The notes under the pieces: generated by a model
The model's database searches: none
The model's input: only the letters and a program-made list of their open reading frames with translations
What the model was told of the DNA's origin: nothing
Made by a program: the position numbers and the translations under genes
Shown here: positions 26,440-29,259 of the stretch, piece by piece
Layout: the number at the start of each line of letters is the position of its first letter
Numbering within the stretch: position 1 is the stretch's first letter
Assembly (NCBI GenBank): GCA_012270625.1
Contig: JAAXHZ010000080.1
Span: 1-29,259 of the forward strand
Direction: 5' to 3'
Source of the DNA: Dehalococcoidia bacterium
Lineage (GTDB): Bacteria > Chloroflexota > Dehalococcoidia > SAR202 > UBA11138
DNA length: 29,259 nt

Positions 26440-26529
26440 AGCTGACTCTCGGGGCAGCGTCAGAGCTTAGAGGCGTCTCCTCAACATCATCGCCTGCCAG
26501 TTACCTAGCCACCTACTAGGGAGCACGGG

Positions 26530-26560
26530 CCCTGCGACCGACGTTTGGTTCGGAGCAGGG
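26530..26560. terminator. Hairpin between convergent genes
   Basis: CCCTGC (26530-26535) pairs with GCAGGG (26555-26560), and inside it CCGA (26538-26541) pairs with TCGG (26550-26553), leaving an 8-base loop. It sits in the 127-base gap between the 231-aa gene and cofE, where a two-way terminator is expected. No T-run follows on either strand. Confidence 0.45.
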
Positions 26561-26566
26561 TAAGCG

Positions 26567-27337
26567 TCACCTGAACATGTCGCGGGAGCGCTCACGAACT
26601 AGTTGATGATGACTGCCTGTGTCCCCCTGATATGCGTACCCGCGGACTATTGATACAGGTACACCGATCGCCTTGAACTGCACGAGCTCGGCTGCGGCCG
26701 CTAATTCGTCGGCCACGGCAATAGTGGTTACGTGCATCTCGCGACCCTGCGCGTCAGGCATCCCTCTGTAGTCCATCATCGGATCCATTCCAGCTACGCC
26801 TACGGCGAAGTTGACGTGTCCCTCACGCCATGCCCGACCGAACGTGTCGGAGATGACAACGGGTGTTCGCACGCCTGAGGCCCTGTGTATGTCAGCCATG
26901 ATCCGGCGTGCCGATTGATCTGGATCGACCGGCAGCAGACACACTACGTCGTCCCCGGGAATGTTGGACTGATCGATTCCAGCGTTGGCGCAGACGAACC
27001 CGTGATGCGTCTCCGAAATGATGACACCCCTGTCAGGGTCCATTCTGACGACTGTCTTGCTCTCCTGCAGGACCAGCTCGACCAGCCTGGGGTCTCTGTC
27101 GGCGACCCTGGCGAAGTTGACCGCGAAGTCTGAAGGCTCCACGGTTGACAGCTTTACAAGGCGGCCCTCAGCCTTGGACACGATCTTCTGCGTGACTACA
27201 ACGATGTCTCCAGGCTCAATGGGGGTGCCCTGGGCCGTTGACGCCTCGACTATGATCGAGCCGAGCCTGTCACCCGGTTGAATCTCCGGGATGCCCCCGA
27301 CACCCACTATCTGTACGGAGTTGATCGGCTGTGCCAT
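26567..27337 (-). CDS. cofE: Coenzyme F420-0:L-glutamate ligase
   Basis: The ATG at 27337 follows an AGGTG box and gives 256 residues; a GTG at 27349 would overlap that box. Conserved features are IQPGDRLGSII, GDIVVVTQKIVSKAEGR, HGFVCANAGIDQSN and VISDTFGRAWREG, all diagnostic of CofE. The enzyme adds one or more glutamates to F420-0 using GTP. The C-terminal nitroreductase-like domain of actinobacterial FbiB is absent, so this is the archaeal-type stand-alone form. It suggests the organism makes the deazaflavin F420. It lies about 100 bases after the Memo-family gene on the same strand. Confidence 0.95.
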   Translation of the reverse strand: MAQPINSVQIVGVGGIPEIQPGDRLGSIIVEASTAQGTPIEPGDIVVVTQKIVSKAEGRLVKLSTVEPSDFAVNFARVADRDPRLVELVLQESKTVVRMDPDRGVIISETHHGFVCANAGIDQSNIPGDDVVCLLPVDPDQSARRIMADIHRASGVRTPVVISDTFGRAWREGHVNFAVGVAGMDPMMDYRGMPDAQGREMHVTTIAVADELAAAAELVQFKAIGVPVSIVRGYAYQGDTGSHHQLVRERSRDMFR

Positions 27338-27439
27338 GGTCCAATTCACCTGTGCGGGTTAGTATCCCGGCTTACGAAAGAGGGCCGCCAACCCAGCGGC
27401 GACGCCCTAATAACGACAGAGGTAACCCGTCGATAGAGT

Positions 27440-28687
27440 TCAACGGTACAGCAGAGCGCCCGCGATTGATACCACGGATCCGTTCGTTGGGTCGGCAGGG
27501 CACTGGTCGTATCCCATGTGAATTCCAAGCGCTCCATCCAGCAGCTTGAGCATTAGGTAGATTGGGGGAAGACCGCATATCTTTCGGCGATCGGACTCAT
27601 TGCGAGAGATTTCCAGAAACCGTGAGGAGTCTCCCGAACAGATTGCTGAGATTGACTGCGCGTCCTCAGACTTGATTGTGGCCTTCGCTGCCTCGTCCAG
27701 CGGATGAGGGTCGCCAAACGCTGGGCCTACGTGGGCTAGGTCGCCTGCCGCAACGATGAGAGTCCTGCGCTCCGATGTCACGCGATCCAGCGCTTCCAGG
27801 GTCGCAGTAATGTGAGGTACGTCGTCGGGGTCGGATTCACTATTCGTGAACTCGTGGAAAGAGCCGCACAGAATCGGCACGAATGTCACGCTGCGATCGC
27901 GCATAAAGTGGTGCATCCACACTGCCGCCAATTCTATGGAGTGCTCTGTCCTGTGATGCAGCTCTTCTTCAAACGCCGAAGGCCCGATTGCGGCCGCGAG
28001 TTTGTCCACTATGGCTTTATCGGTCTCAAGCGTCCCGTAGGGAGTGGCGTAGTTCTGGACAGTGGGTGTCAGCTGACCTATGCCCCCGTAGTGGTCGGTT
28101 CCCAGAATTACTACTAGCTCTATCTCAGACAGATCAGGCTCGACGTCACGCCATAGTTCGGCGTATGTGGCGTGCCCACGGTTGTAGTCTATGTGCGGAC
28201 ACAGCATCCCGACCAAGTCCCCTTCGGGTCGTGAGACGGGTCCATTCGGACTCGTCTCGTCACACCAGCGATTTATGGCAGCTTCCAGAGCATTAGCTGA
28301 CTCCGGATAGACCGCTCCGATGTGAGAAGGCGGTCGGTAGTCGGCCTCTCTGTACACGGCCAGCGCCAGTCTGCGCGCGCGCCGAAACTCTCCGTTGCCG
28401 ATCAGCAGAGCCTGATCGAGCTGACCGATCATTGACGCCAATTCCCGATCCGTTATCGTCAGTCCGAAGCGCAGGGCTAGGGCTGAACGGATCTCCGCCA
28501 AGTTCCTCGAACCGTCTAGCAGTGTCACCAAAGGCGCGGCCACTTCGGGAATCATGACAGTAAGATCGGACAGCGACATGGGGTCCCGGAGGTGAAGGTA
28601 TCTCTGCCCGAGATGTTCGAGCCACATTGGCTCGACAAGTCGAAGAGTCGGCCTTTCAGGGATGTTTGGCTGGGCTTCTGTGGTCAC
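27440..28687 (-). CDS. AmmeMemoRadiSam system protein B (Memo family) with N-terminal winged-helix-like domain
   Basis: Residues 150-415 are a Memo domain with the metal site His165 (CPHIDYNRG), His199 (GTDHYGG), His249 (RTEHSIE) and Cys274 (LCGSFHE). The first 110 residues form a separate small domain (RDPMSLSD..., LLDGSRNLAEI, LDQALLI) of the PqqD-like/winged-helix type found in many bacterial members. Memo-family proteins act with an AMMECR1 protein and a radical-SAM enzyme; the reaction is not settled, though human Memo is a copper-binding redox protein. Neither partner is in this window. The start is GTG at 28687 without a clear binding site. It probably shares a transcript with cofE. 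Confidence 0.92.
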   Translation of the reverse strand: MTTEAQPNIPERPTLRLVEPMWLEHLGQRYLHLRDPMSLSDLTVMIPEVAAPLVTLLDGSRNLAEIRSALALRFGLTITDRELASMIGQLDQALLIGNGEFRRARRLALAVYREADYRPPSHIGAVYPESANALEAAINRWCDETSPNGPVSRPEGDLVGMLCPHIDYNRGHATYAELWRDVEPDLSEIELVVILGTDHYGGIGQLTPTVQNYATPYGTLETDKAIVDKLAAAIGPSAFEEELHHRTEHSIELAAVWMHHFMRDRSVTFVPILCGSFHEFTNSESDPDDVPHITATLEALDRVTSERRTLIVAAGDLAHVGPAFGDPHPLDEAAKATIKSEDAQSISAICSGDSSRFLEISRNESDRRKICGLPPIYLMLKLLDGALGIHMGYDQCPADPTNGSVVSIAGALLYR

Positions 28688-28801
28688 TGTTCAGGTGAAT
28701 TAATCGATTGACTTAGGCCAATAGACACGTCTGTCAGAGAAGTCGCGAGATCCACTTGCGAGCGCTGGTGTATCGTATCATAGCCTAGCGATATGCCGGA
28801 A

Positions 28802-28894
28802 ACTCAGCGCCCTGTCTTGCCACCTAAGCATCGGTAGAGGATAGAGCCGGAAGACCTAAGTGGGGCGAAACCGGACAATTGAAAGGCGCTGAGT
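28802..28894. repeat. Inverted repeat enclosing a 73-base segment
   Basis: ACTCAGCGCC (28802-28811) and GGCGCTGAGT (28885-28894) are exact reverse complements, ten bases each. Inside, GTCTT (28814-28818) can pair with AAGAC (28851-28855), and two CCGG blocks occur near 28847 and 28871. It may be a structured RNA or a protein-binding site. Confidence 0.55.
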
Positions 28895-28897
28895 ATA

Positions 28898-28928
28898 TTG
28901 AACCAGTGCCAAAGCGCTGTGCTACAAT
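28898..28928 (+). promoter_or_regulatory. Candidate promoter of the PRPP synthetase gene
   Basis: TTGAAC (28898-28903), 19 bases, TACAAT (28923-28928). The spacer is longer than ideal. The start site would be near 28935, about 41 bases before the ATG at 28976. The -35 lies three bases past the inverted repeat. Confidence 0.45.
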
Positions 28929-28975
28929 TTCAAGGCTTCACGATCCGACTACTCAGCCCGCAGGGAGGCTATGCA

Positions 28976-29259
28976 ATGCCGGTTGCTGAAGACCTCAAGG
29001 TGTTCACGGGCAACGCTCATCCCCAGTTGGCCCACGACATTTGCTCCTACCTCGGCATCCAGCCGGGACACATCGATGTCTTTAAGTTCAAAAACGACAA
29101 TACGTTCGTGAAGATATTGGAGAACGTTCGCGAACGCGACGTTTTCATCGTCCAGCCATTCAGCGAACCTGTGAACGACCACATCATGGAACTGCTCATC
29201 ATGCTGGATGCATTCAAGCGAGCCTCCGCAGGTCGAATAACCGCCGTGCTTCCCTATTA
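28976..29259 (+). CDS. prs: Ribose-phosphate pyrophosphokinase, 3' end outside window
   Basis: From the ATG at 28976, seven bases after GGGAGG, the frame stays open to the window end and gives 94 residues. They read as the N-terminal domain of PRPP synthetase: KVFTGNAHPQLAHDIC, a stretch with FKNDNTFVKI, RDVFIVQPFSEPVNDHIMEL and LLIMLDAFKRASAGRITAVLPY, which lies in the family's nucleotide-binding half. The enzyme makes PRPP from ribose-5-phosphate and ATP for nucleotide, His, Trp and NAD synthesis. The ATG at 28971 is out of frame. The catalytic Lys-bearing part lies beyond the window. Confidence 0.95.
   Translation, partial: MPVAEDLKVFTGNAHPQLAHDICSYLGIQPGHIDVFKFKNDNTFVKILENVRERDVFIVQPFSEPVNDHIMELLIMLDAFKRASAGRITAVLPY

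Larger units (their letters stand above)
28688..28975. other. 288-base intergenic region before the PRPP synthetase gene
   Basis: The gap between divergent genes holds a perfect inverted repeat (28802-28811 with 28885-28894), a direct repeat ACCTAAG (28822-28828 and 28854-28860) inside it, and a candidate promoter near the right end. An in-frame 14-codon ATG reading (28793-28837) has no ribosome binding site. I could not match the region to a known riboswitch, tRNA or small RNA. Confidence 0.5.

Noticed and set aside
28793..28837. A 14-codon leader peptide (ATG to TAG) before prs
   Set aside because: There is no ribosome binding site, and it lies upstream of the likely promoter.
28820..28880. 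Possible riboswitch (cyclic-di-AMP, SRP RNA or PRPP type) in the gap before prs
   Set aside because: GCCGGAAG and GTGGGGCGAAACCGG recall pieces of known RNAs, but the full conserved cores are missing, so I name no class.

Overview
The window is a gene-dense bacterial chromosome segment with short intergenic gaps, moderately high GC, many GTG/TTG starts and many ATGA-type overlaps. I see no rRNA, tRNA, CRISPR array, insertion sequence or phage gene. The gene mix suggests a Chloroflexota (Dehalococcoidia/SAR202-like) genome: tandem CaiB/BaiF CoA-transferases, F420 gamma-glutamyl ligase, AmmeMemoRadiSam protein B, PolX, and a UbiA/UbiD/UbiX set of the futalosine type beside a geranylgeranyl-reductase-like protein. 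This placement is inferred from gene content and protein style; no marker search was possible.

Left part (1-7558, all minus strand). An amidase, cut by the window edge, overlaps a small AtzG-like subunit and has its own TTGACA promoter. Upstream of it are an MFS exporter and a 73-aa orphan. Next comes a housekeeping block transcribed cmk > plsC > glmS > CPA2 antiporter with CBS domains, behind a good TTGCCC-17-TATAAT promoter. It joins nucleotide, phospholipid and amino-sugar precursor supply.

Middle (7578-16876). Two overlapping CaiB/BaiF CoA-transferases (minus) diverge from a D-2-hydroxyacid dehydrogenase (plus). A long minus-strand cluster follows, read right to left: a CinA-like/NadD-like fusion > ubiD > ubiA > ubiX > a lone TPP-binding domain > a PHP hydrolase. 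ubiD-ubiA-ubiX fits the late menaquinone steps (MqnL, MqnP, MqnM). The divergent reductase at 16992 could saturate the prenyl chain of the quinone or of lipids.

Right part (16992-29259). After the reductase comes a divergent aspartate-carbamoyltransferase relative that has lost canonical carbamoyl-phosphate ligands, then fmdB-dtd, a convergent CitE-like lyase, secA, polX, an unrecognised 231-aa protein, a Memo-family protein with cofE (minus), and the start of a ribose-phosphate pyrophosphokinase gene at the edge. A 288-base gap before that last gene contains a perfect 10-bp inverted repeat.

I found no convincing new defence or mobile system. The items most worth a second look are the carbamoyltransferase relative, the CinA/NadD fusion, the orphan TPP domain, and the inverted-repeat region before prs.
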